Counted from the first letter of the stretch, positions 17,717 to 27,571 are shown. The stretch is 64,000 nt of DNA from Anaerolineae bacterium (GCA_016926805.1 JAFGNV010000059.1:1-64000); one strand, 5' to 3'. Notes: generated by a model not told the origin, from the letters alone. Translations and numbers: made by a program.

Positions 17717-19213
17717 GTGAAGACGAGATTCTGGATATTCATTTTAGCCTTAACTTTACTTGCCGCCTGCGAGGTAGGCAACCATGCCCCCACGCCCACC
17801 ATTGTCCCGCTCAACCGCTCCGCCACGCCGCAGAGTCAAATTAACGCTGCCGCGCCCACCGCCACCCGTCTGCCCTACCCCAGCCCTACCCCCACCCGCA
17901 CTCCGTTGATGATTTCTGACCTTTCGTTACCGTTGTCAGCGCCATCCACGCCCACCCCGCGTCTGGCCCAGGCTGAAGTGATTGCCGGTTCGCTCCACAT
18001 TCGGCAGGGGCCGGGAGTCGACTACCCCAGCCTTGGCGTTGCTCTGGCGGGAGAAACGTTTGAGATTGTCGGTACGGCTCCTGGTAGCCATTGGCTACAA
18101 ATCATCACTCCGTCCGGCGAAACTGGCTGGATTTCGGGCAGACCGGCCTATACCCGCATCAGCGGGCCTCTTGGCGATGTGCCTGCGGCGCAAGTTTCAC
18201 CACCACCCTCAGATTCCGTTTCGCCCGTCAGCCCTTCAGCCTCAGCCGGTGGTCTTAAGGGGAAGCTGGTCTTTATGACCGGCAGTGGCGGCGATCTTTA
18301 CCTTATCAATGTGGATGGCACAGGGCTGCATCGCCTGGCCGGTGGCGTCATCGACCCGGCGGTATCGCCGGATGGCAACCAGGTTGCCTTTACCCGTTGG
18401 GACGGGGTGGAGTTGGGCACGCTTTTTACGCTCAATCTCAATGACCACGGCGAGCGTGCCGTTTTGGGCGAAACATTGCAAGCCAAGTCGCCCACCTGGT
18501 CGCCGGACGGGCAGGAGATTATTGTCTCGTTTCAACACGGCGGCCTGCGAGACCCCCAGCGGGAATGCCGGAGCTTTGGCCCTGATGAACGTGTCAGATT
18601 GCCGGAAAACATCAGAATTTTGAAGACCCGGTTCGATCCCACCACCGGCGTTCTGTCGATTTGTTTTATTCGCCTTGAAGATTTGCAATGGAGTTTGCGC
18701 CGGGTCAACGTGGCGACCGGCAAGTTTGAAGACCTGCCAGTGGACCTGTATAGTTACAACCCGGCCTGGGACCGGCACAACCCGTGGCGGGTGGTTTACG
18801 ATGGCAACAAGGGATTGATGCAGCTTGACCTGACCAGCGGCAAACAATGGCCGCTGACCGCCGACCTGCGCGACACCGGCCCGGTCTTTTCGCCCGACGG
18901 CCAGACGCTGGCCCTGACCTACAAACAGCACGATCATTGGGAAGTCTATACTCTTGATCTGGCCACCGGCGGCCGCCAGCGTCTCACCAAACCGCCTCTT
19001 CTGGCCGATCCCCAATACAGCAGCGCCTCCCCGGCCTGGTCACCCGACGGTCAGCACCTTGCTTTTGTCACCAATCGCACCGGGCAGTGGGAAATCTGGG
19101 TGATGAACGCGGATGGCAGCGATCAACGCCCCCTCTTTTCAGGGGAGGTACAGGCCTCATGGGGCCTGGTATATTGGGGTATGAATGAGCGGATGTTGAA
19201 TTGGATTGAATGA
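17717..19213 (+). CDS. Lipoprotein with SH3-like and TolB-type beta-propeller domains
   Basis: Secreted, lipid-anchored protein of 498 residues. It starts with GTG one base after the permease stop and has a signal peptide with lipobox LAAC (Cys18). A Thr/Pro-rich linker (about 28-88) leads to a bacterial SH3-like domain (about 90-150, SLHIRQGPGVDYPSLGVALA) and then a WD40-like/TolB propeller with repeated SPDG motifs (SPDGNQVAFTRWDG, SPDGQEIIVSF, SPDGQTLALTYK, SPDGQHLAFVTN). It may act as an external binding partner of the exporter or simply share its transcript. No enzyme motif is visible. Confidence 0.75.
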   Translation: MKTRFWIFILALTLLAACEVGNHAPTPTIVPLNRSATPQSQINAAAPTATRLPYPSPTPTRTPLMISDLSLPLSAPSTPTPRLAQAEVIAGSLHIRQGPGVDYPSLGVALAGETFEIVGTAPGSHWLQIITPSGETGWISGRPAYTRISGPLGDVPAAQVSPPPSDSVSPVSPSASAGGLKGKLVFMTGSGGDLYLINVDGTGLHRLAGGVIDPAVSPDGNQVAFTRWDGVELGTLFTLNLNDHGERAVLGETLQAKSPTWSPDGQEIIVSFQHGGLRDPQRECRSFGPDERVRLPENIRILKTRFDPTTGVLSICFIRLEDLQWSLRRVNVATGKFEDLPVDLYSYNPAWDRHNPWRVVYDGNKGLMQLDLTSGKQWPLTADLRDTGPVFSPDGQTLALTYKQHDHWEVYTLDLATGGRQRLTKPPLLADPQYSSASPAWSPDGQHLAFVTNRTGQWEIWVMNADGSDQRPLFSGEVQASWGLVYWGMNERMLNWIE

Positions 19214-19220
19214 GGGAATC

Positions 19221-19271
19221 AGCGAGTCAGCGAATCAGCGAGGTCACAAGTATATAATTTGCTGACTCGCT
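19221..19271. terminator. Stem-loop between convergent genes
   Basis: AGCGAGTCAGC (19221-19231) and GCTGACTCGCT (19261-19271) form an 11-bp stem around an AT-rich loop. The left arm is part of a short GCGA(A/G)TCA repeat run. No T-tract follows, so it may be a weak bidirectional terminator or a small repeat. Confidence 0.4.
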
Positions 19272-19986
19272 AACTCGTTCTGTTGCTGTTTCGCTTGAAC
19301 AAGCCGTACTTCAAAATGACATAAATCGCCCGCATCCCGTCTTTCCAACCAATCTTCTTGCCTTCCTCATAAGTACGCCCATAATAAGAGACACCCACCT
19401 CATAGATGGCGCAATTGAGCCGTGCAATTTTGGCCGTCACTTCCGGTTCAAAGCCAAAACGATCCTCTTCCAATTTTATCTGGTTGAGAATCTCGCGCTT
19501 AAAGACCTTGTAACAAACCTCCATATCGGTCAGGTTGAGGTTAGTGAACATATTGGACAGGAAGGTCAAAAAACGATTGCCCAACGAGTGCCAGAAGTAT
19601 AAAACCCGGTGCGACTGTCCTCCGCTAAAGCGGGATCCATACACCACGTCGGCCTTACCATCCAAAATAGGTCGCAACAATCTGAGATATTCCTTGGGGT
19701 CATACTCCAGGTCGGCATCCTGAACGATGATGATGTCGCCGGTAGCGTGGGCAAAGCCGGTTCGCAACGCAGCTCCTTTGCCCTGGTTGAGGTCGTGAAA
19801 AACCACCCGGATTTCATCTCGAGCATCGAGTTGTTGTAAATAAGCTCGGGTGCCGTCGGTAGAAAAGTCATCAACAATAACCAGTTCTCGCTCGAGAGGT
19901 AACTCAACCTGCAAGATTTGGTCAATAATCGTCGCAATCGTGTCGATTTCGTTATAGCATGGCATCACAATGGAAACTTTGTTCAT
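19270..19986 (-). CDS. Glycosyltransferase family 2 (dolichyl/polyprenyl-phosphate type)
   Basis: Cytoplasmic GT-A fold enzyme of 238 residues that would transfer a sugar from a nucleotide donor to a lipid or glycan acceptor. It opens [18 protein letters not shown], has the acidic donor-binding VDDFSTDGT, and the metal-binding DADLEYDP. The length and lack of membrane segments fit DPM1-like enzymes with no GtrA-type tail. It is a single gene, convergent with the lipoprotein gene and divergent from the amidohydrolase. The acceptor is not identifiable. Confidence 0.85.
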   Translation of the reverse strand: MNKVSIVMPCYNEIDTIATIIDQILQVELPLERELVIVDDFSTDGTRAYLQQLDARDEIRVVFHDLNQGKGAALRTGFAHATGDIIIVQDADLEYDPKEYLRLLRPILDGKADVVYGSRFSGGQSHRVLYFWHSLGNRFLTFLSNMFTNLNLTDMEVCYKVFKREILNQIKLEEDRFGFEPEVTAKIARLNCAIYEVGVSYYGRTYEEGKKIGWKDGMRAIYVILKYGLFKRNSNRTS

Positions 19987-20116
19987 CCTTTACCTCGGCC
20001 AAAAGGGTGTAGGCATTATAACCCAGGCGCGGGGTGGGGCAAATGTTGACCTTATCTCAACACCCGACTAAAATGACATAAAAATGACATCATCAGAATC
20101 GAGGGGAAACGACGAA

Positions 20117-21454
20117 ATGTTAATTACTAATGGCACTATACTCACTTTTGGTCGCGAAAAAAAGGTTATTCCTTACGGAGCCGTCTACTACCAGGGCGAT
20201 ACGATTATTGACGTGGGTCGCACGGCTGACCTGACTCGCAGCTATCCTGAGGCGGAACAATTGGATGCCGCCGGTAAAATTGTCATGCCTGGCATGATTT
20301 GCGCCCATACCCATTTTTACGGCGCTTTTGCCCGGGGGATGGCTATTCCCGGCGAGCCGCCGGAAAACTTTATGCAAATCCTGGAGCGTTTGTGGTGGAA
20401 GATCGATCGGGCCTTGACCCTGGAAGACAGCAAATACAGCGCCCTGGTGGCTCTGGTTGATGCCATTCGCCACGGCACTACCACCTTAATTGACCATCAC
20501 GCCAGCCCCACCCACATCGACGGGTCGTTGGACGCGCTGGCCGAAGCCGCTGCCGCGTCGGGGCTGCGGGTGGGTCTCTGTTACGAAGTTACCGACCGGA
20601 ATGGGGCCGAGGGAGCTATCGCCGGGATCAACGAAAACGTGCGGTTTCTGAAACGCTTGCAAGCCCGGCCCGAGCCTAAACTGGGCGGCTCGTTTGGCCT
20701 GCATGCCTCGTTTACGGTGAGCGACCAGACCCTGGCCGCGTGTGTGGATGCCGCCAAGGGATTGAACACCGGCTTTCATATCCACGTGGCCGAAGACAAA
20801 GCTGACGAAGCCGACAGTCTGAAAAAATATGGTCAGCGAATCGCCGAAAGACTCGAAGAGAGAGGCATTTTGGGGCCAAAGACCCTGGTGGCGCATGCCA
20901 TCCACGTGGACGCCTACGAGATGGATGCTTTCCGAACCACGCAAACCAAAGTCAGCCACCAGCCGCGCAGCAATATGAACAACGCCGTCGGCGTGGCCGA
21001 GGTTGAGAAAATGCTCAACAAGGGCATTACCGTGGGTTTGGGCAACGACGGTTTTACCAACAACATGTTCACCGAAATCCACACCGCTTACCTGCTCCAG
21101 CGCAACAGCAAAGGTGACCCCCGGGTCATGCCCGGCGACCGGCTGATGGAGATTGCTTTTGACAACAACGCCGTTATCGCCGGTCTGTTCTTCCCCCAAC
21201 CCGTTGGCGCGCTCGAGCCCGGCGCGTTTGCCGACATCATTCTACTGGATTACGTGCCCTACACGCCATTAACCGATGCCAACTACCCCTGGCAGTTGGT
21301 GTTTGGCATGGACGGCAGCCACGTGACTCACACCATTGCCGGGGGACAACTGTTGATGAAAGACCGCCAGGTGTTGACCCTTGATGAGGTGGCCATCGCC
21401 GAGAAGGCTACCCGGCTGGCCCGTGAGGTGTGGCAGCGGGTCTGGGAGATGTAA
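20117..21454 (+). CDS. ssnA: SsnA-like amidohydrolase
   Basis: Cytoplasmic TIM-barrel metal hydrolase of 445 residues in the SsnA/AtzA-TrzN group. Metal ligands lie in CAHTHFYG, HIHVAED and VAHAIHVD, with the catalytic acidic residue in LGNDGF. Segments LWWKIDRAL, IDHHASP and RSNMNN match SsnA of E. coli closely. The start at 20117 has GAGGGG (20101-20106); an earlier in-frame ATG at 20084 has none. SsnA is usually linked to purine or selenium-dependent catabolism genes; none is present here, so the substrate is open. Confidence 0.8.
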   Translation: MLITNGTILTFGREKKVIPYGAVYYQGDTIIDVGRTADLTRSYPEAEQLDAAGKIVMPGMICAHTHFYGAFARGMAIPGEPPENFMQILERLWWKIDRALTLEDSKYSALVALVDAIRHGTTTLIDHHASPTHIDGSLDALAEAAAASGLRVGLCYEVTDRNGAEGAIAGINENVRFLKRLQARPEPKLGGSFGLHASFTVSDQTLAACVDAAKGLNTGFHIHVAEDKADEADSLKKYGQRIAERLEERGILGPKTLVAHAIHVDAYEMDAFRTTQTKVSHQPRSNMNNAVGVAEVEKMLNKGITVGLGNDGFTNNMFTEIHTAYLLQRNSKGDPRVMPGDRLMEIAFDNNAVIAGLFFPQPVGALEPGAFADIILLDYVPYTPLTDANYPWQLVFGMDGSHVTHTIAGGQLLMKDRQVLTLDEVAIAEKATRLAREVWQRVWEM

Positions 21455-21462
21455 CCAGCTAA

Positions 21463-22809
21463 ATGTCAACCCTAATCTTTGTGGTTATCACCATTGCTTT
21501 GATGGTGTTTGCCAACGCACTGTATGTGGCGGCTGAATTTGCCACGGTCAGCTCTCGCGAAACTCGTCTCAGCCAGATGGCGAGTGAGGGGAACCGCCTG
21601 GCCCAAATCCTGCTGCCGGTTGTGGAAGACCGGAAGTCTCTGGATACTTACATCGCTGCCTGCCAGGTTGGCATTACGCTCTCCTCGCTGGTGTTGGGCG
21701 CTTACGGCCAAAATACCGTTGCCACCCTGTTAGCTCCACTCCTGGCCAAACTGGGTAATCTGGCCGAAACTGCGGCCTATTCCATTTCGGCCACGGTGGT
21801 GCTCATCTTCTTGACCTTCGTGCAGGTTGTTTTGGGCGAGTTGTTCCCCAAATCGATCGCCATTCAATACCCCGAAAAAATGGCCCTTCTGGTAGCCCTT
21901 CCGATGACGTGGTCGCTGGTCATCTTTCGGCCCTTCATCTGGTTTCTGAACGGCAGTGGCAATTTGATTCTCAGGCTGCTAAAAATAAATTACGATGAGG
22001 GCCACAGCCACATCCATTCTCCCCAGGAGATCGAATTGCTGGTTGACGAAAGTCACCAGGGCGGCTTACTTGACGATGAGGAGCAACAGATGCTGCGCAA
22101 CGTCTTTCGCCTGCGGGGATTGACGGCCCGCCAGGTGATGATTCCCCGTACCCGGCTGGTTGTGGCCCCCATCGAAAGTACTGTGGATGAAATCATCGGG
22201 CGGGCCTGCCGGGCCGGCTTCAGCCGGATCCCTGTCTATGAGTTTAGTATTGATAATGTCATCGGTTTTGTCCATATTAAAGACCTCTTCCGGCTGCGTT
22301 TGCAGGCGCAACAAGACCCCAGAGAAGTGGTGCGAAAAATCCTTTACGTGCCGGAGTCGCTGCCAATTGCTGAGGTATGGACCACGCTCAATAGTAAACG
22401 ACAATATGTCGCTATTGTTCTGGATGAATATGGTGGTACGGCCGGTCTCATTTCCTTTGAGGACCTCATCGAAGAGGTTTTTGGCGAGCTTCAGGATGAA
22501 TTTGATGACGAGCTTCCCCTGATTTCCTCGGACAAAGAAGGGCGGATTCATCTGCGGGGCGACCTGTTGGTGACGGATGTCAACGAATATCTGAACCTGA
22601 CCTTGCCCGATACCGAAGCCGACACGCTGGGTGGGTTGGTGTTTAGTGAGTTGGGACGCCTGCCCGTTGCCGGCGACAGGGTGACTGTTGGCGTGCCGGG
22701 GGTTACCATTCGCGTGGAAGCGGTTGAGGGACGCAGCGTTTCTGAAGTTTCCCTCCTTCCTCTTGAGGCCCTGCCTCACATCAGCGAATGGGAGGTGGCC
22801 GAGCAATGA
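21463..22809 (+). CDS. CNNM/CorC-type transporter (HlyC/CorC family), first copy
   Basis: Membrane protein of 448 residues with the DUF21 transmembrane domain (about 1-190), a CBS pair (about 205-330; RQVMIPRTRLVVAP and VIGFVHIKDL) and a C-terminal CorC_HlyC domain (about 345-435; LDEYGGTAGLISFEDLIEEV precedes it). Family members handle Mg or other divalent cations. It starts 8 bases after ssnA, and its stop overlaps the next gene by ATGA. The pair with the next gene suggests a heteromeric or duplicated transporter. Confidence 0.88.
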   Translation: MSTLIFVVITIALMVFANALYVAAEFATVSSRETRLSQMASEGNRLAQILLPVVEDRKSLDTYIAACQVGITLSSLVLGAYGQNTVATLLAPLLAKLGNLAETAAYSISATVVLIFLTFVQVVLGELFPKSIAIQYPEKMALLVALPMTWSLVIFRPFIWFLNGSGNLILRLLKINYDEGHSHIHSPQEIELLVDESHQGGLLDDEEQQMLRNVFRLRGLTARQVMIPRTRLVVAPIESTVDEIIGRACRAGFSRIPVYEFSIDNVIGFVHIKDLFRLRLQAQQDPREVVRKILYVPESLPIAEVWTTLNSKRQYVAIVLDEYGGTAGLISFEDLIEEVFGELQDEFDDELPLISSDKEGRIHLRGDLLVTDVNEYLNLTLPDTEADTLGGLVFSELGRLPVAGDRVTVGVPGVTIRVEAVEGRSVSEVSLLPLEALPHISEWEVAEQ

Positions 22810-24251
22810 TCAAGTACCCGTTGGGCGCAAGGTTATTGCTGTTTGGCCTGAGTCTGCCCCTGCCCGGCCTGCTGGTAACCGCTGCCATAACCACAGGAGA
22901 ATTGCCCGGTTTAGAAACACTCATGGTGCCAGCCATTGTCATTATTCTGCTGATTATGCTCAACGGTATCTTTGTGGTGGCTGAATTTGCCATTATCGGC
23001 GTTAGGGCCAGCCAGATGGAACAGCTGGCCCACGAGGGCCAGCGTTTGGCTGCCAATGTGCTGGGCATTCTCCGTTCAACCGACAGCCAGAATCGTTATA
23101 TTGCCACGGCTCAGTTAGGCATCACCATGGCCTCGCTTGGCCTGGGCATGTACGGCGAGTCACAAATTTCCCACTTCCTTGAGCCTTATCTGGGGCGATT
23201 ATTGGGTCTTGACGTCCACGAAGCGGTGATTACCACGCTTGGCTACCTCATAGCGGTCAGTTTGTTAACTTATCTCCACATTGTCGGCGGCGAAATGGTG
23301 CCCAAATCGTTGGCCCTGGCCGCACCGAATCGGGCTGTGTTTGCCGTATTCCAACCGATGCGCCTGATGCAGACAATTTTTTCCCTTCCGGTGCGCCTGC
23401 TCAATGGTATCGGCAACGCTTTGCTGTACCTGTTTCGCATTCCCCCCACCGAGGGTCAGGCCCGGCTCCATTCGACCGTGGAATTGGAGCTGCTCGTCTC
23501 GGAGAGCGTCGAAGGCGGGCTGCTGACTACCAACGAAGAAGAAATCATCCGCAACATTTTCGACTTTCGGGAGCGACAGGTAAATCAGGTGATGACGCCT
23601 CGACCTCGGGTTGAGGCGGTGCCTCATGATATTTCTCTGGCCGACCTACTCGAGCAGATGGCCGAAAGCCGGCACAGTCGCCTGCCGGTTTACGAACAAA
23701 ACCTTGATCACATTATTGGTATCTTGCATGTTAAAGACTTGGTTCGCTACCAGGCTCACTCCAGGGGTACCTTCGACATCCGGCTGGTTCTGCGACCCGT
23801 ACCCGTGGTTCCGGAAAATTACCCGGTTGAGAAGTTACTCACCATGTTCAAACGCCAGCGTGTTCATATTGCCATTGTGTTGGACGAGTTTGGCGGTACC
23901 GCCGGAATTGTCACCCTGGAGGATTTGGTGGAAGAAGTTGTGGGCGAGGTGCGCGACGAGTTTGACCTGGAAAATGAGCCGTTAGTTCAACTTGCGCCCG
24001 GCGTGCTGGAAGTGGCCGGGGATTTTTTAATCGAGGACCTAGAAGATTACCTTGACCTGAGCAGCGTGAGAGACGTACCCGGCGTTGAAACAATTGGTGG
24101 TTTGATTATGACCGAATTGGGGCGTCTGCCGCAAGTAGAGGACAAAGTCATCCTCCCCAACAACATCCACATCACCGTTCTGGCCATCGATGGCCTGGCC
24201 GTAGCCCGCGCCCGGATTGAATATCCCCCTCCCCCGGTTTTCACATCCTGA
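22806..24251 (+). CDS. CNNM/CorC-type transporter (HlyC/CorC family), second copy
   Basis: Paralogue of the preceding gene, 481 residues, with an extra N-terminal hydrophobic segment (about 9-30) before DUF21. The CBS pair carries VNQVMTPRPRVEAV and IIGILHVKDLV, and the CorC-type end follows LDEFGGTAGIVTLEDLVEEV. GGGAGGTGG sits 8 bases before the ATG at 22806, which overlaps the previous stop codon. The tandem arrangement implies translational coupling and joint function in cation transport. Confidence 0.88.
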   Translation: MIKYPLGARLLLFGLSLPLPGLLVTAAITTGELPGLETLMVPAIVIILLIMLNGIFVVAEFAIIGVRASQMEQLAHEGQRLAANVLGILRSTDSQNRYIATAQLGITMASLGLGMYGESQISHFLEPYLGRLLGLDVHEAVITTLGYLIAVSLLTYLHIVGGEMVPKSLALAAPNRAVFAVFQPMRLMQTIFSLPVRLLNGIGNALLYLFRIPPTEGQARLHSTVELELLVSESVEGGLLTTNEEEIIRNIFDFRERQVNQVMTPRPRVEAVPHDISLADLLEQMAESRHSRLPVYEQNLDHIIGILHVKDLVRYQAHSRGTFDIRLVLRPVPVVPENYPVEKLLTMFKRQRVHIAIVLDEFGGTAGIVTLEDLVEEVVGEVRDEFDLENEPLVQLAPGVLEVAGDFLIEDLEDYLDLSSVRDVPGVETIGGLIMTELGRLPQVEDKVILPNNIHITVLAIDGLAVARARIEYPPPPVFTS

Positions 24252-24343
24252 CCTTTCTTTCTCTACAACCTGACTTTTGACAGGTTACTTCCAACCATTT
24301 AGATGCTATACTGGTGAATAGAGAATTACAGAGGAGGCAATCA

Positions 24344-24823
24344 ATGAAAAATGATAAATTTCTCATCGGTATTGTGATCGGTATTGTGCTGCTGGTCATT
24401 GTGGCCATGGTGCTGGTTTTGGCTCGCGGCCAGCGAGAGGAATACATTGCCGAAGACACGCCGGACGGCGTGGTCCACAACTACTTTTTGGCCATTCAGC
24501 GCAAAGAGTTTGAAAAAGCCTATGGTTACCTGGCGGATGACCTCAAGTCGAAGCCGGATCTGGATGAATTCATCCGGACGGTAGACAATAGTTACTATGG
24601 CTCAGAAGTTTCCCTGGAGGTAGGACAGAGCAGCATCGATGGCGACCGGGCGAGGGTGGAAGTAGCCACCACCAGTTATAGCGGCGGCGGGCCGTTTGAT
24701 AGTGGTCGTTACACCAGCGAGGAGGTTGCCCATCTGCGCCGCGGTGCCAACGGTGAATGGAAACTGACCAACTATCCCTATCCCTACTGGGGTTATGATT
24801 GGAATGAAGAGCCGGATAAGTAG
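24344..24823 (+). CDS. Small membrane-anchored protein with NTF2-like (DUF4878-type) domain
   Basis: 159 residues: one N-terminal membrane helix (about 5-28), then a soluble extracytoplasmic domain starting TPDGVVHNYFLAIQ with KEFEKAYGYLADDLK, the pattern of DUF4878/NTF2-like lipoprotein domains. Function is unknown. GAGGAGG lies 6 bases before the ATG at 24344. An extended -10 (TGCTATACT, 24304-24312) lies upstream, so it probably starts a transcript that includes the next gene 34 bases on. Confidence 0.6.
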   Translation: MKNDKFLIGIVIGIVLLVIVAMVLVLARGQREEYIAEDTPDGVVHNYFLAIQRKEFEKAYGYLADDLKSKPDLDEFIRTVDNSYYGSEVSLEVGQSSIDGDRARVEVATTSYSGGGPFDSGRYTSEEVAHLRRGANGEWKLTNYPYPYWGYDWNEEPDK

Positions 24824-24857
24824 CCCAGAAAATCAAACTTAAAGGGAGAAGTGAAAG

Positions 24858-26738
24858 ATGAAAACCGTCCAACGCATTTATCTCTATCTTGTCTCGGCCA
24901 TCAGCCTGACCGCCATTACCTGGGCCGTTATCTTGCTGGCCCGGCTGGTGTTACGTGAGGAGATTGGCCGGGGACAACTTACCGAGTTGGCTTCTCTACT
25001 GGCCGTTATCATTGTGGGTTTGCCCATTTTTCTATTTCATTGGTTTATGGCCCAACGGCTGGCGGCTAAAGATATTGAGGAACGCGCCTCAATCATCCGC
25101 CGGATTTTCTTTGGCGGGTTGATGGCTACCGGCGCAACTCCCATCATCAGCAATGTCTACCGGCTGGTAGACAACCTTTTTTTGGCTTTGCTCGGCGGTA
25201 TCCCCAAAACATACTATCCCTACAACTTGACCACTGGCGAACATCTTGCAGCCATCATTGCCTGGGGCATCGTTTGGTTTTACCTGTGGCGAGAGCTGCA
25301 AATCGACAATCGTCTGGTGCCACGGCGCGGCGACCATCTGGGCGTTCGTCGCTTGTATTTGTTGGCTTTCTCCCAGGTCGGGCTGGTTATGGTCGGTTTG
25401 GGCGGCATCGGGTTGTTGCGTACCCTGATGCAATCTTTGGCCACGGGTATTAACTGGCAGACGCCGGTGGCCGACAGCAGCGCCCAATTGTTGGTGGGGT
25501 GTGGGGTGTGGATAACTCACTGGTTGTCGCTGCAACGGGCTTTCGCCAGCGGCGATCCAGCCGAGGAGCGTTCGGTACTGCGCAAAATTTATCTTTACCT
25601 CAACATTTTTGTTTTTTCGGTGATGGCCGTAGTCAGCGCCAGTTTGTTGTTGAAGCGGCTCATCGAACTGGCCCTGGGGGCGCCGCCCACCGGCGAGCCG
25701 CTATTGAGCCAATTGAGCGGTCCGCTGCCTTTATTAATTGTCGGCGGCGTGCTCTGGGCTTATCACTGGTACGTTTTGCGCCAGGATGCCGAGCGCGCCC
25801 CCGAAGTACCTCGCCAGGCCAGCGTGCGCCGTGTTTACGCCTATCTGGTTGCAGCCATCGGCCTGGGTGTTCTGCTCAGTGGAATTGTGGGCCTGCTCAG
25901 TTTATTGATTGATCTCCTGACCACCCCGGCTGAAATTGGTCTGGCTTACTATCGAGAACAGGTAGCTTTGTTTGCCGCCATGATCGTGGTGGGCCTACCG
26001 GTGTGGCTTCCTCCCTGGCGTAACATCCAAAGCCTGGCCCTGACGCCAGACGTAACCCGCCAGGGTGCCTCTGCGGCTGAAGAACGCCGCTCGACGACCC
26101 GGAAAATCTACCTTTACTTCTATGTTCTGGTTGCGGCCCTGGCGGTATTTGGCAGCACAGGCTGGTTTGTATTTCATCTGCTGACCGCCCTGTTGGGCGC
26201 GGATTTGCCGGAGGATTTCATCACCCAGGTGTTGGATGCCTTGGTTATCGCCTTGTTGTCAGGGGGGGTGTGGGTTTATCACTGGCAGGTTTTGCGGCAG
26301 GATGGTACGCTGGAGCAGAGAGACAAGGCCAGACGTTTGGCCGAGGTGTCGGTGGTGGTGATCGACGGTAATGAGGGAGAATTGGGGCTGGCTATCATCC
26401 AGCAGCTACAGCACGACCTGTCCGGCATACAGGTCAAACCAATCGGACTCACCTCCCAGGCCGTGGCCGCCATGTCGGGCCAACCTTGGTCGGTTGAGGG
26501 GGTGAACACAGCCCATTTTATTGTTGGCTCATGGCAAACCTTGAGCCTCCCTGAAATCATGCCAGCCGTAATCAGCAGTCCGGCCCTAAAATTAGCCATT
26601 CCTGCGACCGAACCCAACTGGGTTTGGGTTGGCGTCCGGCAGCGCACGTCAGCGTATTACGTAGAACAGACCGTGCGTGGTATCAAAGAAGTCATAGAAA
26701 GCGAGGAAGTCTCTTCTGGGAGCGAGAGAAAGGATTAG
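24858..26738 (+). CDS. Multi-module DUF5671-like membrane protein
   Basis: 626 residues. About six repeated modules of roughly 80 residues start near 5, 80, 161, 240, 323 and 413. Each begins with a basic pair then Y-x-Y-L-like sequence (RIYLYLVSA, RKIYLYLNIF, RRVYAYLVAA, RKIYLYFYVL), contains two membrane helices, and ends with GVWVYHW-xVLR-xD-like sequence (WAYHWYVLRQDAE, WVYHWQVLRQDG). This is the DUF5671 pattern (family knowledge). A soluble C-terminal domain (about 495-620) follows, with VVVIDGNEGELGLAIIQQL. No enzymatic motif is visible. AAAGGGAGAAG precedes the ATG. Confidence 0.65.
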   Translation: MKTVQRIYLYLVSAISLTAITWAVILLARLVLREEIGRGQLTELASLLAVIIVGLPIFLFHWFMAQRLAAKDIEERASIIRRIFFGGLMATGATPIISNVYRLVDNLFLALLGGIPKTYYPYNLTTGEHLAAIIAWGIVWFYLWRELQIDNRLVPRRGDHLGVRRLYLLAFSQVGLVMVGLGGIGLLRTLMQSLATGINWQTPVADSSAQLLVGCGVWITHWLSLQRAFASGDPAEERSVLRKIYLYLNIFVFSVMAVVSASLLLKRLIELALGAPPTGEPLLSQLSGPLPLLIVGGVLWAYHWYVLRQDAERAPEVPRQASVRRVYAYLVAAIGLGVLLSGIVGLLSLLIDLLTTPAEIGLAYYREQVALFAAMIVVGLPVWLPPWRNIQSLALTPDVTRQGASAAEERRSTTRKIYLYFYVLVAALAVFGSTGWFVFHLLTALLGADLPEDFITQVLDALVIALLSGGVWVYHWQVLRQDGTLEQRDKARRLAEVSVVVIDGNEGELGLAIIQQLQHDLSGIQVKPIGLTSQAVAAMSGQPWSVEGVNTAHFIVGSWQTLSLPEIMPAVISSPALKLAIPATEPNWVWVGVRQRTSAYYVEQTVRGIKEVIESEEVSSGSERKD

Positions 26739-26784
26739 CGAGTACTTCATCGTAACGGGTTCAGAGAAATCGCTTTTCCCACCC

Positions 26785-26813
26785 TTGACAAAGGCACCTC
26801 CACCGTTTATAGT
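26785..26813 (+). promoter_or_regulatory. Sigma70-type promoter of the superoxide dismutase gene
   Basis: TTGACA (26785-26790) and TATAGT (26808-26813) are separated by exactly 17 bases. The start codon is about 85 bases downstream. Confidence 0.8.
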
Positions 26814-26897
26814 ATCCTACTGGGTTGCTCGTCAGACCATACCATAAGCTCCACCAATCAAAATCCTAAAAACTATATTTTTCGAGGAGGTACTATT

Positions 26898-27509
26898 ATG
26901 GCTCACCAATTACCAGCATTACCATATCCACACAATGCATTGGAGCCGCACATCGATGCGCGCACCATGGAAATTCATCATGGTAAACATCATCAGGCGT
27001 ATATCAACAATTTGAACAACGCTTTGGAAGGTCATACCGACCTGCAAGGCCAGAGTGTTGAAGCGTTGCTGCAAAATCTGAGCGCTATTCCCGAAAGCAT
27101 TCGCATGGCAGTTCGTAATAATGGCGGGGGACATGCCAATCATTCCCTGTTTTGGCCTTGTATGAGTCCCAAGGGGGGCGGCGAGCCTTCGGGTGAGTTG
27201 GCCAACGCCATTATTGCGGCCTTTGGTTCCTTTGCCAGCTTCAAAGATCAGTTCAGCAAAGCGGCGGCGACTCGTTTTGGCAGTGGCTGGGCCTGGCTGA
27301 GTGTTGACCAAAGTGGCCGTCTGGTGATTAGCAGCACGCCCAATCAAGACAGTCCCTTATCAGAGGGATTGACCCCCATTTTGGGTCTGGACGTGTGGGA
27401 ACACGCCTATTATCTGAATTATCAGAACCGGCGGCCCGATTACATTGCCGCTTGGTGGAACGTAGTCAACTGGCCGCAGGTTGCCAAAAATTACGCGGCC
27501 GCTAAATAG
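26898..27509 (+). CDS. sodA: Superoxide dismutase, Fe/Mn family
   Basis: Converts superoxide to oxygen and hydrogen peroxide in the cytoplasm; 203 residues, normal length. Metal ligands are visible as the His in [11 protein letters not shown], the His in NHSLFW, and Asp and His in [12 protein letters not shown]. There is no signal peptide. Mn versus Fe preference cannot be decided by eye. GAGGAGG precedes the ATG, a strong promoter lies upstream and a terminator downstream, so it is a single-gene transcript. Confidence 0.93.
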   Translation: MAHQLPALPYPHNALEPHIDARTMEIHHGKHHQAYINNLNNALEGHTDLQGQSVEALLQNLSAIPESIRMAVRNNGGGHANHSLFWPCMSPKGGGEPSGELANAIIAAFGSFASFKDQFSKAAATRFGSGWAWLSVDQSGRLVISSTPNQDSPLSEGLTPILGLDVWEHAYYLNYQNRRPDYIAAWWNVVNWPQVAKNYAAAK

Positions 27510-27529
27510 AATATTCCGCTTTCGTCATC

Positions 27530-27571
27530 AAAACCTCCCAAACCCTGCTCCTGAGATTTGGGAGGTTTTTT
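27530..27571 (+). terminator. Intrinsic terminator after sodA
   Basis: AAAACCTCCCAAA (27530-27542) pairs with TTTGGGAGGTTTT (27557-27569) around 14 bases, with a T-run to 27571. Confidence 0.9.

Noticed and set aside
24277-24312. TTGACA ... TATACT as a sigma70 promoter
   Set aside because: The spacer is 24 bases, far beyond the usable range. Only the extended -10 (TGCTATACT) remains plausible.
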